Part shown: piece by piece, positions 32,581-41,706 of the stretch
How positions within the stretch are numbered: position 1 is the first letter of the stretch
Layout: each line of letters starts with the position of its first letter
Assembly (NCBI GenBank): GCA_041500225.1
Contig: JBGQLV010000001.1
Location: 56,827-120,826, forward strand
Direction of reading: 5' to 3'
DNA: 64,000 nt
Source: 0-14-3-00-41-53 sp041500225
GTDB taxonomy: Bacteria; Nitrospirota; Thermodesulfovibrionia; Thermodesulfovibrionales; SM23-35
Made by a program: the position numbers and the translations under genes
The notes under the pieces: generated by a model
Database searches by the model: none
The model's input: only the letters and a program-made list of their open reading frames with translations
Told to the model about the DNA's origin: nothing

Positions 32581-33474
32581 TTATTCGTTGTGCCCCCAGA
32601 GAGACGGTCCTTCTGCCCTGACATTTGCCACGTATGCATTTACTTCATGTCTGTATGCCCCGCGGAGTAGTTTTGCTATTTTACCCACAGCATACATCTG
32701 ATCGTCAACCTTCGACACCGGCATAACCTCGAGGGTGCTATTAGTGATGAAAACCTCTTCTGCGGAATAGATATCATCCTTTGTGAATTCACCTTCTTTT
32801 GCCTTTAAGCCATCTCTCAGGGCAAGTTCTATGACTATCCCTCTTGTTATGCCGTCAAGTATTCCACACTCAGTTGAAGGTGTGCAGAGGATGCCGTCTT
32901 TATAGAAAAATACATTACTGATGGCGCCTTCAGTGAGCTTCCCATATACGTTTAGCATTACAGCCTCATAGGCATCTCTTTTTTTTGCCTCGATCTTGGC
33001 GAGTATATTATTAAGAAAGTTCAGGGATTTTATACGGGGATTTATCGCCTCTTTAAGGTTTCTTCTCGTTTCAGGGATAATGAGGCTTATACCTTTTTCA
33101 TAATACGATCTTGGGTAGTCCTTCAGTTCCTGCGCGATAATGACAACTGTAGGCTCCGGACACAGTTCAGGGTCAAGGCCGATGGGACCTTCCCCCCTTG
33201 ATACTGTCAACCTCATATAGGCGCTCTTGAGAGAATTGGCGATAAGGATTTCATAAAGGGAAATTTTCAGGGAGTCTACGGGAGTTGGAATCGTAAGCCC
33301 TATCAGTGATGCAGAGCGATAAAGCCTTCTGATGTGCTCATCAAGCATGAAAATAACCCCATCATAAACCCTCATTGTCTCATATATTCCATCTCCATAA
33401 AGGAAGCCGTGGTCAAAGACAGAAACCATAGCTTCTTTCGCTGGTATAATCTTCCCGTTCAAATAAACATACAT
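32581..33474 (-). CDS. PLP fold-type IV aminotransferase / aminodeoxychorismate lyase
   Basis: 297 residues starting MYVYLNGKIIPAKEAMVSVF at ATG 33474. DHGFLYGDGIYETMRVYDG (about 22) and LDEHIRRLYRSA are class IV hallmarks; the PLP lysine is in RIKSLNFLNNILAKIEA (about 148), and TEGAISNVFF and GILDGITRG bind the cofactor phosphate. The family includes branched-chain aminotransferase (IlvE), aminodeoxychorismate lyase (PabC) and D-amino-acid transaminase; the sequence alone does not separate them with certainty. The extended -10 TGGTATAAT only 10 bases upstream supports this start and a very short leader. Confidence 0.82.
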   Translation of the reverse strand: MYVYLNGKIIPAKEAMVSVFDHGFLYGDGIYETMRVYDGVIFMLDEHIRRLYRSASLIGLTIPTPVDSLKISLYEILIANSLKSAYMRLTVSRGEGPIGLDPELCPEPTVVIIAQELKDYPRSYYEKGISLIIPETRRNLKEAINPRIKSLNFLNNILAKIEAKKRDAYEAVMLNVYGKLTEGAISNVFFYKDGILCTPSTECGILDGITRGIVIELALRDGLKAKEGEFTKDDIYSAEEVFITNSTLEVMPVSKVDDQMYAVGKIAKLLRGAYRHEVNAYVANVRAEGPSLWGHNE

Positions 33475-33484
33475 GTTTAAGGTA

Positions 33485-33493
33485 ATTATACCA
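33485..33493 (-). promoter_or_regulatory. Extended -10 element of the class IV aminotransferase gene
   Basis: On the minus strand TGG-TATAAT is a full extended -10 (TGnTATAAT). It lies 10 bases upstream of ATG 33474, so transcription would start within a few bases of the start codon. An in-frame upstream ATG at 33504 would lie before this promoter and is therefore unlikely to be the start. Confidence 0.5.
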
Positions 33494-33525
33494 TTAGCCT
33501 GCATTATTCAGAAATTCATATTGAT

Positions 33526-33621
33526 ACAGGCAGGGTATAACATTTGAGCGGTTTTAGTCGATACGACTTCCTCGGAGGTCGTTACGACCGAGAATGAGCG
33601 AAAATGCTATATCCTGCCTGT
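33526..33621. repeat. Palindromic dispersed repeat, family 2, copy A
   Basis: Ends ACAGGCAGGGTATAACATTT (33526) and AAAATGCTATATCCTGCCTG (33601) are inverted repeats. The centre, read on the minus strand, is CATTTTCGCTCATTCTCGGT followed by an inner palindrome and CTCCGAGG...ATCGAC...CCGC. The same core lies at 44769 in the other orientation with different outer arms. In both cases it lies between genes. Confidence 0.75.
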
Positions 33622-33663
33622 AACCTTTTTCTTGATACCTGTTCACTCAGCAGCTCATTTCTC

Positions 33664-33692
33664 TTGACAATTAAGAGCCGATTTACTATCTT
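33664..33692 (+). promoter_or_regulatory. Promoter of the BTAD/MalT-like regulator gene
   Basis: TTGACA at 33664, a 17-base spacer and TATCTT at 33687 make a good sigma70 promoter. Transcription would start near 33698, about 18 bases before ATG 33716. Confidence 0.5.
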
Positions 33693-33715
33693 GAAATCAG
33701 AGTATTTTGAGGCAC

Positions 33716-36700
33716 ATGCCTTATAAAATAAGGTTTCATGAAATGAAACAAAACTCTGTATCTTTAGCCAAGGTAACCCGACCTATTCTTTCCGGTGTGT
33801 TTCCCAGGGAGAGATTGTTTCATCTTCTGGACCGTGGTCGTGACCGGTCGATCATCTGTATATCAGGACCCCCGGGCTCCGGGAAAACTACCCTTGTTGG
33901 CAGCTACCTTGATGCGCGCAAGCTCCATAACTTATGGTACAGGATTGATGAAAGCGACGCCGATGTTGCATCCTTTTTCTATTATATGGACGTCGCATCA
34001 AAAAAGATTGAACCACGAAAAAGAGCGCCATTGCCTGTTTTTACCCCAAAATATCTTAAAAATATTTCTGCTTTTACGAGAAGGTATTTCGAGGATTTTT
34101 ACAGTCGGGTTAAAAGAACTCCATTTATTGTGGTTTTTGATAACTATCATAAGGTTCCGGCTGGATCAGCGTTTCACGAGGTGATTTGTACCGGGTTAGC
34201 TGTGATTCCCAAAAATGTAAATCTTATCCTGATCAGTCGCAGCGAAATCCCATCAGTTTTAGCGCGCGTACGTGCAAATTATCTGCCGGAGTTTATCGGC
34301 TGGAATGAACTTCGTTTGACACCTGAAGAGTTGGATGGGATTATTCGGATGAGGGGACTCAGAGAACCGTCAAAAGAAACAATCCAGGTTCTACATAGCA
34401 AAACAGATGGCTGGGTCGCCGGGCTGGTTCTGATGTTAGAGAAGGCAAAGAAAGAGGATATTGATACCCGGTTACTCAATAAACTTACCCCGGATGGGGT
34501 ATTTGACTATTTTGCAACTGAGATTTTTGAAAAGATGAATGCAGGTATTCAGGACTTTTTGCTTAAGACTGCATTATTCCCCAGGATGACCCCCCAAATG
34601 GCTGAAAACCTGACGGGTCAACGAAGGGCGGGACGCATTCTGAAAGATTTAAACCGCAGCAATTACTTCACAGAAAAGTATCTGCACAATGAGTCTGTAT
34701 ACCGGTATCATCCGTTATTCAGGGAATTTCTATTATCCTGTGCAAGAGATACATTTACACAAACGACTCTATCTTCAGTACAGCGAAGAGCTGCTTCAAT
34801 TTTGGCGGAATTCAATCAGATTGAGGATGCTGTAGGACTTTTCTGCGAAACTTGCAACTGGGAAGGGCTGGTCCAGTTAATAAATAAACATGCCCGGTCT
34901 CTGATTGCAGAGGGTAGGAATCAGACTCTGGAAAGATGGCTTGCCAGCCTTCCAAAAGACGTTGTTGAAAATACCCCATGGCTTTTTTACTGGAAAGGTG
35001 TCTGCTGTATGCCATTCAGTCCTGAACAGAGCTGCAGCTATTTTGATAAGGCATTTCAACTTTTTAAAGCCCAAAAGGATATCGAAGGGATATATCTGGC
35101 CTGGTCAGGTGTAATTGATTCTATTGTTTATAATTTTGAATTAACACGTCTTGACCAATGGATTTCTATATTTGATGAACATATACATAGGTTGAAAAGA
35201 TTTCCTACTGAAGAAATTGAAGCCCGTGTGGCGTCTTCCATGTTTACAGCTTTGGTACTGAGACAACCACAACATCCTGAGATTGAGACCTGGGCAGAGC
35301 GGGCGCTATCCCTTTCACAAAAGAGCGAAGATATCAGCATAAAAATCCAAACCCTGGTACACCTGGCGTGGCACAGGATATGGTTAGGTGATTTTGCAGA
35401 AGCAGCACTCATAATTAACTCTTTACGGGAGATAACACAATCCCGAAATGTGACAGCATTAGCCTTGTTGTCACAAAAAAACGTGGAGGCGTTTTATTGC
35501 TGGTTGACAGCTAAGCATGAACAATGCCAAAAAGCAGTATCTGACGGCCAGGAATTGGCCAGAAAAACAGGAGTTAAAATAATGGATTCTCTCTTTTTAG
35601 GGCATGGCATTGCGAACGCCCTGAGTACAGGTGATCTGGTAACATCTAAAAAATTACTCCAGAAGATGGGTTCATCTCTGATGAGTTTTCAGGACTGGAG
35701 TAAAAGCTTTTATCATTCTTTGGTTACCTGGGAGGCCTTGATTCGAAGAGACCTGGCAAAGGCATTGCTGCATGCAGATTTAGCCTTGAAATTAGCACAT
35801 GAGGCAGGAATTATCCAGACCGAGGCTATATGCCATATAGAGAGGGCTCAGGTGATGCACGAAATAGGGGAATATAAAAAGGCAGAAGATTATCTTGAAC
35901 TCGCAAGGGATATTAGCAGAAAGGTGAAAAGTCAGCTCATTGAATTCATGTGTTTTCTGACTGAATCGATATTTGCTTTTGATCGGGAAGACGGCGCATC
36001 CGGCCTGGTATCACTCCGTAAAGCAATGACAATTGCAAGAAGGCAAGGATATTTGAACACCTTTATCTGGCGTGAACCAGTAATGACGCGGCTCTGTGTG
36101 AAGGCCATTGAAGCCGGAATTGAAGTTGAGTATGTACAGGACCTTATAAAGAGGCGTGGGCTGTTTCCTGATATGCCCCCGCTCCATATAGAAAATTGGC
36201 CGTGGCCAGTGAAGATATTTACGCTCGGGCGGTTCGGACTTGTAAAGGATGGGAAGCCTGTCCAATTTTCTGGAAAAGTTCAGAAAAAACCTCTCTCTAT
36301 GCTCAAGGTATTGATTACCCTTGGAGGAAGAAATGTAAGTGAAGATCAATTGATGGATATCCTCTGGTTTGATGCAGATGGCGATGTGGCACATAAGTCT
36401 TTTGCTACTACCCTGCACCGCCTTCGAAAGTTAATTGGCAATGAAAAGGCTATATTACTTAGAGAAGGCCGTGTAACTCTGGACCACCGATACTGCTGGG
36501 TAGATGTTTGGGCCTTTGAGCGCATCATTGGACAGGTCGATGCAGCATGGAAAGGAAGACCGGCAGAAAACAATATGACTCAAACCATTCAACTATCTGA
36601 AAAAGCTGTCGAAATGTACAAAGGTCCCTTTCTGGCCGGAGAAACAGATCAGCCCTGGACAATATCCTTTCGTGAACGCCTGCGAAGCAAGTTTTTAAGG

Positions 36701-36958
36701 AGTGTTGGACAACTCGGCCTTTACTGGGAACAGGTTGAGGATTTCAATAAGGCGGTGAACTGCTACCAGAAGGGGCTGGAAGTTGATGACCTTGCAGAGG
36801 AATTTTACCAATGTCTTATGACCTGCTTTCAGCGCCTCGGCAGAAGGGCGGAGGCATTGACTGTTTACAACCGCTGCAGGAATACTCTTTCTACGGCACT
36901 CGGTGTTGAGCCCTCTCTAAAGACCGATGCTATTTATAAATCTCTTCTGTCTGATTAA
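33716..36958 (+). CDS. MalT-like ATPase regulator with BTAD/SARP-type C-terminus
   Basis: About 1080 residues; ATG 33716 is taken as start (ATG 33743 possible). Domain order: STAND-type NTPase with Walker A ICISGPPGSGKTTLVGSYL (about 50) and a Walker B-like TPFIVVFDNYHKVP; winged helix near 265-350 (LFPRMTPQMAENLTGQ, YHPLFREFLL); TPR-like helices from 370 to 820; then a DNA-binding winged helix (FGLVKDGKPVQFSG, LMDILWFDADGDVAHKSFAT, LHRLRKLIG) and a BTAD helical domain to the end. Such proteins are signal-gated transcription activators. No output gene is obvious except the small downstream genes. Confidence 0.87.
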   Translation: MPYKIRFHEMKQNSVSLAKVTRPILSGVFPRERLFHLLDRGRDRSIICISGPPGSGKTTLVGSYLDARKLHNLWYRIDESDADVASFFYYMDVASKKIEPRKRAPLPVFTPKYLKNISAFTRRYFEDFYSRVKRTPFIVVFDNYHKVPAGSAFHEVICTGLAVIPKNVNLILISRSEIPSVLARVRANYLPEFIGWNELRLTPEELDGIIRMRGLREPSKETIQVLHSKTDGWVAGLVLMLEKAKKEDIDTRLLNKLTPDGVFDYFATEIFEKMNAGIQDFLLKTALFPRMTPQMAENLTGQRRAGRILKDLNRSNYFTEKYLHNESVYRYHPLFREFLLSCARDTFTQTTLSSVQRRAASILAEFNQIEDAVGLFCETCNWEGLVQLINKHARSLIAEGRNQTLERWLASLPKDVVENTPWLFYWKGVCCMPFSPEQSCSYFDKAFQLFKAQKDIEGIYLAWSGVIDSIVYNFELTRLDQWISIFDEHIHRLKRFPTEEIEARVASSMFTALVLRQPQHPEIETWAERALSLSQKSEDISIKIQTLVHLAWHRIWLGDFAEAALIINSLREITQSRNVTALALLSQKNVEAFYCWLTAKHEQCQKAVSDGQELARKTGVKIMDSLFLGHGIANALSTGDLVTSKKLLQKMGSSLMSFQDWSKSFYHSLVTWEALIRRDLAKALLHADLALKLAHEAGIIQTEAICHIERAQVMHEIGEYKKAEDYLELARDISRKVKSQLIEFMCFLTESIFAFDREDGASGLVSLRKAMTIARRQGYLNTFIWREPVMTRLCVKAIEAGIEVEYVQDLIKRRGLFPDMPPLHIENWPWPVKIFTLGRFGLVKDGKPVQFSGKVQKKPLSMLKVLITLGGRNVSEDQLMDILWFDADGDVAHKSFATTLHRLRKLIGNEKAILLREGRVTLDHRYCWVDVWAFERIIGQVDAAWKGRPAENNMTQTIQLSEKAVEMYKGPFLAGETDQPWTISFRERLRSKFLRSVGQLGLYWEQVEDFNKAVNCYQKGLEVDDLAEEFYQCLMTCFQRLGRRAEALTVYNRCRNTLSTALGVEPSLKTDAIYKSLLSD

Positions 36959-37077
36959 CCCAAATTATTATCTTTCTTTTTTTCTAATATGTAACTTATC
37001 TGTAATCTTCCGTATGTTATCTTTTAACAAATTTTGAAAGTGAAAGCAAAAGTTTAATTATCAACCTGGAGGATATC

Positions 37078-37281
37078 CTGGAAAGCTATATCATCCGTAT
37101 TTATCGCTGGGAAAATGACAATCCTCAGAGTCTTGTAGGAGTGGTAGAGGGGGTTGGGGCTGAGGGTAGAATGGCATTTACAAATCTCGAAGAGCTCTGG
37201 AATATCCTGAATTTTAAGACTGCTAAAGAAGGAGGTGAAGGCAGGGGCATTTTCGGTTTAGGTAAATTGGGGGGGTTATAG
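37078..37281 (+). CDS. Small protein (about 67 residues) with apparent CTG start
   Basis: No ATG, GTG or TTG begins this frame, but GGAGG at 37067-37071 lies 6 bases before CTG 37078, an ideal spacing. The product LESYIIRIYRWENDNPQSLV then MAFTNLEELWNIL reads like a real small protein: I recall similar short proteins with an N-terminal YIVRIYR strand and FxNxxELWxIL end beside regulators. It follows the large regulator on the same strand. CTG initiation needs proof; otherwise the first standard start is ATG 37171, within the conserved part. Confidence 0.5.
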   Translation: MESYIIRIYRWENDNPQSLVGVVEGVGAEGRMAFTNLEELWNILNFKTAKEGGEGRGIFGLGKLGGL

Positions 37282-37332
37282 CAAAGATTCTGTTAAAATA
37301 ATTTTATTATATTTTTAAAAAGGAGTAAGAAA

Positions 37333-37701
37333 ATGCTTAAAAAGATATTGTTGTTTACCATCCTGTTACTTGTTCCAGTCATGATAGGAACGACATTAAG
37401 TGTTTATGCTGATTCCTCAACTATGGTGGGAACATTGTCGGCTATGTTGGACAGCCAAAATGGAACTGTAACTGCAATGTTTGTAGGATATTGCGGCGGT
37501 GAACCTGTAATCATCGGCCCTTCTACCTGGACATCTAATGCAAAGGATTTTTCTAATGCAAGCGCAGAAGATATTGGAAACAAACTATGCGGAAATAATC
37601 ACACTCTCAAAAGGGTAACAAAGTCCACAAATACTGGTAAGGAAATAGTAGCTGAAGTTGTTATTAGCAGTCCAAATGCTCCTATACTGGTAGGGAGATA
37701 G
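37333..37701 (+). CDS. Secreted protein of unknown function
   Basis: 122 residues with a clear signal peptide (KKILLFTILLLVPVMIGTT, cleavage likely after VYA at about residue 26). AGGAGT lies 7 bases upstream of the ATG. The mature part is small and beta-rich and has two cysteines (GYCGGEP, NKLCGNN) that may form a disulfide. Unknown family. A perfect hairpin follows at 37739. Placed after the regulator and the small protein, it could be their target. Confidence 0.65.
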   Translation: MLKKILLFTILLLVPVMIGTTLSVYADSSTMVGTLSAMLDSQNGTVTAMFVGYCGGEPVIIGPSTWTSNAKDFSNASAEDIGNKLCGNNHTLKRVTKSTNTGKEIVAEVVISSPNAPILVGR

Positions 37702-37738
37702 CTGCTGAGGTGTATCATAGTCTTTGATAGCATTAAAG

Positions 37739-37778
37739 AGATAGACCTCTGATTTTATACAAAATCAGAGGTCTATCT
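37739..37778 (+). terminator. Perfect 18-base hairpin, terminator-like
   Basis: AGATAGACCTCTGATTTT and its exact inverse complement are separated by ATAC. No T run follows the stem, though the base of the loop side is T/A rich. It closes the secreted-protein gene and may act as a terminator or an RNA-stabilising element. Confidence 0.5.
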
Positions 37779-37916
37779 GTGCCTGGCATTGAGGTCATCC
37801 CGACCTTTATAATCGTTAGATTTATCTCTTGATGAATGAGTAATGGATAACTATGTGTTTAAGACTATGAATGCTGTAAAGAAATATGAAAGGATCGAGG
37901 ATTAAATGTAGACAAC

Positions 37917-38213
37917 ATGTTTATCAAAGGTAATGTACGTAAAGATACGAGGACACCATTTATTACACCAGTAAGATATTCTGTGTCTGTCTTAGAAATA
38001 AGAGAATTGAGGCGAATTAATGATACCGCTGTTTCTGTTGACATTAGCATCGGCGGGCTTGGGATGTTAACAGGCTATCCTCTTGAGGAAGGACATGTCC
38101 TGACCTTTGAAGATGAGATAAATATGAACGGCATTACAGCGAAGTCCGCTATTGTTAGATGGTCAGGTAAGCTTAATGGTAATAATTACCGGGCCGGATT
38201 AAAATTTGTATAA
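37917..38213 (+). CDS. PilZ-domain c-di-GMP receptor
   Basis: 98 residues, a single domain. RKDTRTPFITPVRYSV holds the RxxxR motif (about residues 8-12) and VDISIGGLGMLT the D-x-S-x-x-G motif (about 41-46), which together bind c-di-GMP. The rest (EGHVLTFEDEINMNG, YRAGLKFV) is the usual beta barrel. It is adjacent to the tandem MshEN-like protein on the opposite strand (convergent, 19 bases apart) and about 5 kb from a diguanylate cyclase. Confidence 0.85.
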   Translation: MFIKGNVRKDTRTPFITPVRYSVSVLEIRELRRINDTAVSVDISIGGLGMLTGYPLEEGHVLTFEDEINMNGITAKSAIVRWSGKLNGNNYRAGLKFV

Positions 38214-38232
38214 AAAGCTTTTAGATGTGAGG

Positions 38233-39348
38233 TTATACTGGTAGGATAGGGCTGACTGAGATTGTCAGGGGCCAGGCATATGTCCCGGGTTTAGCATTTT
38301 CTGATAATATAAATCTGTAACTAAGTTCTACCATGACAGGATCCCTGCCGTTATACGGCTGAGTAATCCAGCCGCTGTTAGAGTTAATCTTAACTTCTCC
38401 CCCCAGTCCTTTCACAAGCACCTCTTTGAAAGGCCCACCCAACCCCTCAAAAACAATTAGGTAACCAGCCAGATTTTCATTCCTGATCTCTACATGGGCT
38501 GCTACAGGAATGTCAACATATCCGCGAAGGATGTCGGCATAAGTAATAATCAATTCTGAAGTCTGGTGGACCACTTTCAGGGCAGTGTGAGTTTGTGTTG
38601 CCTCGGCAGCTGTTATAATGGTGCTCCTTGAAGTGGTATCTTGCGGAATAGACTCAGCAGATTGAACGTTAGATAATGGTGCCAGAGATAACACTGCGAC
38701 CAGTGCAGCTTTCAGAAGCTTGTTCTGAAGGTTTAGTCCATGGGCAAGCTGATAAGGTTGAACATAACCTGCTTTAACAAGTAAATCTCCGATTTTCTTT
38801 TTAGAAAGCTGTTGCCGGGAAAGGGCATCTTCAAGATGGTCACGGGAGATTTGGTTTGTAGTAACCAATATCTCTCCAAGTTTAAGTCGGCCTGAGGTTG
38901 CAGCTTTGGTTTCCTGAAGCTGTTGAAATGTTAGTACTGCGTCAAGTTCACTTCTGGCAATCAATCCAAGGCGAACCAATACTTCTCCAAGCTTTTCACC
39001 TGTTCGTTGATGCTCCTGCAATGCAAGTTCAAGCTGTTGAGGAGTTATGCGTCTGGCTTGAAGTAAAAGCTCACCCAGAAGCTGACGGACCCCTGCAGCT
39101 AATTTAACTGCATCTTCTAAAGACGCTAAATCTCTATTTACAGACAGGACAGCTTTTAGATCTACCGGGTTCAGCACACCCATATTGACCAGTATTTCAC
39201 CCAGTAGTTCGTTAGTATTCTTCTGCTGTTCTAAGGCGCGCTCAAGGTCACTATGCGAGATGAACCCGCCATCTAACAGTATCTGTCCAAGCGGGCGCTT
39301 GGTGAGTCTTAAGACTGAATTTCTGCTATTTTTCTGTGAATTACCCAT
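38233..39348 (-). CDS. Protein with four tandem MshEN/GspE-N repeats and an envelope C-terminal domain
   Basis: 371 residues. Four copies of the MshEN motif (LG.ILL..G.I...L..AL..Q) are visible: GQILLDGGFISHSDLERALE (20), GEILVNMGVLNPVDLKAVLS (50), GELLLQARRITPQQLELALQ (90) with GEVLVRLGLIARSELDAVL (119), and GEILVTTNQISRDHLEDALS (156) followed by GDLLVKAGYVQPYQLAHGL. A membrane segment (LLKAALVAVLSLAPL, about 212) leads to a beta-rich C-terminus. MshEN binds c-di-GMP in type II secretion/pilus ATPases; here no ATPase follows, so it may pass a c-di-GMP signal through the membrane. Confidence 0.75.
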   Translation of the reverse strand: MGNSQKNSRNSVLRLTKRPLGQILLDGGFISHSDLERALEQQKNTNELLGEILVNMGVLNPVDLKAVLSVNRDLASLEDAVKLAAGVRQLLGELLLQARRITPQQLELALQEHQRTGEKLGEVLVRLGLIARSELDAVLTFQQLQETKAATSGRLKLGEILVTTNQISRDHLEDALSRQQLSKKKIGDLLVKAGYVQPYQLAHGLNLQNKLLKAALVAVLSLAPLSNVQSAESIPQDTTSRSTIITAAEATQTHTALKVVHQTSELIITYADILRGYVDIPVAAHVEIRNENLAGYLIVFEGLGGPFKEVLVKGLGGEVKINSNSGWITQPYNGRDPVMVELSYRFILSENAKPGTYAWPLTISVSPILPV

Positions 39349-39643
39349 AAACCACTCTCATTAGAATAAGTTAAGCACTTTTTATGCCAAGTTAATAAAA
39401 ATATAAAACATTCATACCGATAAGGCCGCACAACGGAAGGTTACTAAAAAAACACTTAAAATCAATTAGTTATGCAGAAAGATATGTAATATGCAGGTTG
39501 AATAAAGGAGAAATTGCAAAGATTCAAGTTGGTTTATACCGTTTAAAATGCGAGCTCAAACAATAACCAGTGACAAAAATTGGATAATATGTATCGATTT
39601 TCATACTCTATATACTCATTTTCATAGTTTTGATGTATCGAGT

Positions 39644-40432
39644 CTATCGCTTGAAGTTCCATTGATGTAACAAATACTTTTTAGCTTCAAACTCCTGTGC
39701 AAGAGATACCTCCTCCTGTGAAGGGGATAAAGGGACAAGGCTTGTGTCAAAAGTCTCCTCAAATGAAGTCCTGATAGCGCTTTTAAGGTCGTCAGTGTTT
39801 AACTCAGGAAGTATCTCTTTTAACCCGGTAAATGCCTCTCTTATCCCATGCGTAGATTTAAGTCTGAATACCTTAACCAATTCATCCCTATCAATAATAA
39901 ATGGAATAGAACCCTGCTGAAGCAGGCTGTCGGTCCAGCGCTTTTGTGCGGAGCCAATAATCTTCTTATTGTTTATAGTAATCTCCCCATATGATGTTGA
40001 ATGAAAACATAAAGGGTTTCTCGGGCGATGATTTTCTTTAATTAGTTTTAATTCTGACAAGAGTCCAATTTTTGACAGTGCATAGCCAAGGGCTATGCTT
40101 ATTTTTTTATAGCTGTCGAGCAATCCCTTTGAGAATAATCTGTGTGTTGTCTTTACAGAGAAACTGTATGTAATCTCATTGCTGTGCAGGATGGCACGGC
40201 CTCCTGTAGGCCTTCTGACAACCGGGATATGTTTTTCGATACAATATGCGATATCAACATCACTGATCTTCTGAAAACATCCTATGCTTACAGATGGCAT
40301 ATCCCATCCGTAGAGCCTTAATGTCGGAGGTGCATTATCCTTTCTGACAACAATCGCAATTGCCTCATCCAGAGCCATATTATAAGCCGCACTACACGGT
40401 CCTGTATCAATAAAACGCCAGACATTAGTCAT
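39644..40432 (-). CDS. Lipoate-protein ligase/octanoyltransferase (LipM-like)
   Basis: 262 residues. WRFIDTGPCSAAYNMALDEA opens the biotin/lipoyl-ligase fold, VVRRPTGGRAILHSNEITYS is the acyl-AMP or acyl-binding loop, and IIGSAQKR carries the conserved Lys. PLCFHSTSYGEI has a Cys in the position of the LipM acyl-enzyme cysteine, which argues for an amidotransferase or octanoyltransferase over a simple ATP-using ligase. It overlaps the radical SAM gene by 8 bases, an unusual pairing. Confidence 0.8.
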   Translation of the reverse strand: MTNVWRFIDTGPCSAAYNMALDEAIAIVVRKDNAPPTLRLYGWDMPSVSIGCFQKISDVDIAYCIEKHIPVVRRPTGGRAILHSNEITYSFSVKTTHRLFSKGLLDSYKKISIALGYALSKIGLLSELKLIKENHRPRNPLCFHSTSYGEITINNKKIIGSAQKRWTDSLLQQGSIPFIIDRDELVKVFRLKSTHGIREAFTGLKEILPELNTDDLKSAIRTSFEETFDTSLVPLSPSQEEVSLAQEFEAKKYLLHQWNFKR

Positions 40433-41672
40433 CCCTGCAGTAGTTAACTCCCTTTTTCAACCCTTCTATCCTGAAGAGGACATCTCCATTTATTAACTGT
40501 TTTAGTTTATCTGTACCGATGTGATTATAAAAGACGGGTTTTACAAATGTCCTGTCGTCGGTATTGCCTAAAATATTATCCCTTAAATTTCTATCTTTAA
40601 GAATGATATTTGTTATCTGGAGTGATTTGTAAAGTCTGATATAGGTATTTACACCTACACTATCTGGTTGAAGCCTTCGAAATTGATTAAGGCATTCGAT
40701 TATATCATCCTCTTTCTCATAAGGGAATCCTGTAAGAAAATCTACTATTATTTTAATTCCATATGATTTTGCACCGAATATAAAATTTTCAATTTCCGTC
40801 CAATAATTAGAACATTTCTGATAGGAATCGACTGATAGCGTTATAAGATAAACGCCTGTATCTTTCAATAATCTGAATAACTTTTTATTACTATTACCAG
40901 GCTTCATGTAAACAGCCCACTTAATATCTATACCGGCATTTTTCAATGCAGTACAGAATTCGACCGAATACTCATAGCTTTCATTGAACTCTGAGTCGCA
41001 GAGATGGAAGTGGGTATATCCGATATCAACGAAGTTTCTTATCTCTTCTATCACATCTTCGGGATTTTTGAAGGATACCTTTGAATCAGCCTCAAGACAA
41101 TAAATGCAGGAAGAAGTACACCCCTTGTGGGTTTCAAAACCAATAACCCCACCGGCATCGTAATATTTTTTGTAGTCTATTTTTAAAGGTCTTCGAGGAT
41201 ATGAAGTATTATTTCCGGAATTTTCAAAGTGGATCTTTTCTATTTCACTGGAATTACTAATTTTTTCCAAAAGCTCATTTATCTTGCTTTCAGCAGGTCC
41301 TGCTATAGCAAAATCAGCATTCAGATATCCAAGAACTCCTTCAGGGTTTGTGGAAACACCTGTCCCGCCTAAAATAACTTTAAGCCTGTGTTTTAACTTT
41401 ATATGATTTACAATATCTTTTATCTCATCGAGAAAAAAATCATTGGTATGATAAAGCACAGAGTCTACATTTCTTACTGTTATTCCTGTGATATCAGGAT
41501 TGAAAGATGTTACTGCATTGTCTATGTCTTTATATAAATCTTCAGAAAAACATACATCGATAATTTCAGCCTCGTGACCATTATATTCAAGAGATGAAGC
41601 TATATATTCAAGTCCTATTGGAGGCACAGGAGGAGACTTATATCTGTTTGGATTTACAAGAAGAACTTTCAT
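40425..41672 (-). CDS. B12-binding-domain radical SAM enzyme
   Basis: 415 residues. Residues 1-130 are a cobalamin-binding-type Rossmann domain (LLVNPNRYKSPPVPPIGLEY, VILGGTGVSTNPEGV) lacking the base-on His motif. The radical SAM core starts with FETHKGCTSSCIYCLEADS, where C-x3-C-x2-C binds the iron-sulfur cluster, followed by FHLCDSEFN and VDFLTGFPYEKEDD. The family does methylations and rearrangements; the reaction here is unknown. Translational overlap with the LipM-like gene suggests a lipoyl or protein-modification link. Confidence 0.82.
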   Translation of the reverse strand: MKVLLVNPNRYKSPPVPPIGLEYIASSLEYNGHEAEIIDVCFSEDLYKDIDNAVTSFNPDITGITVRNVDSVLYHTNDFFLDEIKDIVNHIKLKHRLKVILGGTGVSTNPEGVLGYLNADFAIAGPAESKINELLEKISNSSEIEKIHFENSGNNTSYPRRPLKIDYKKYYDAGGVIGFETHKGCTSSCIYCLEADSKVSFKNPEDVIEEIRNFVDIGYTHFHLCDSEFNESYEYSVEFCTALKNAGIDIKWAVYMKPGNSNKKLFRLLKDTGVYLITLSVDSYQKCSNYWTEIENFIFGAKSYGIKIIVDFLTGFPYEKEDDIIECLNQFRRLQPDSVGVNTYIRLYKSLQITNIILKDRNLRDNILGNTDDRTFVKPVFYNHIGTDKLKQLINGDVLFRIEGLKKGVNYCRDD

Positions 41673-41706
41673 ATACTGTTAAATTAGTTGCAGAAATTTT
41701 TTTAAA

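Noticed and set aside
37741..37778. Calling the perfect hairpin a MITE
   Set aside because: Only 40 bases long with a 4-base loop and at the end of a gene; a terminator or RNA-stabilising stem is more likely.
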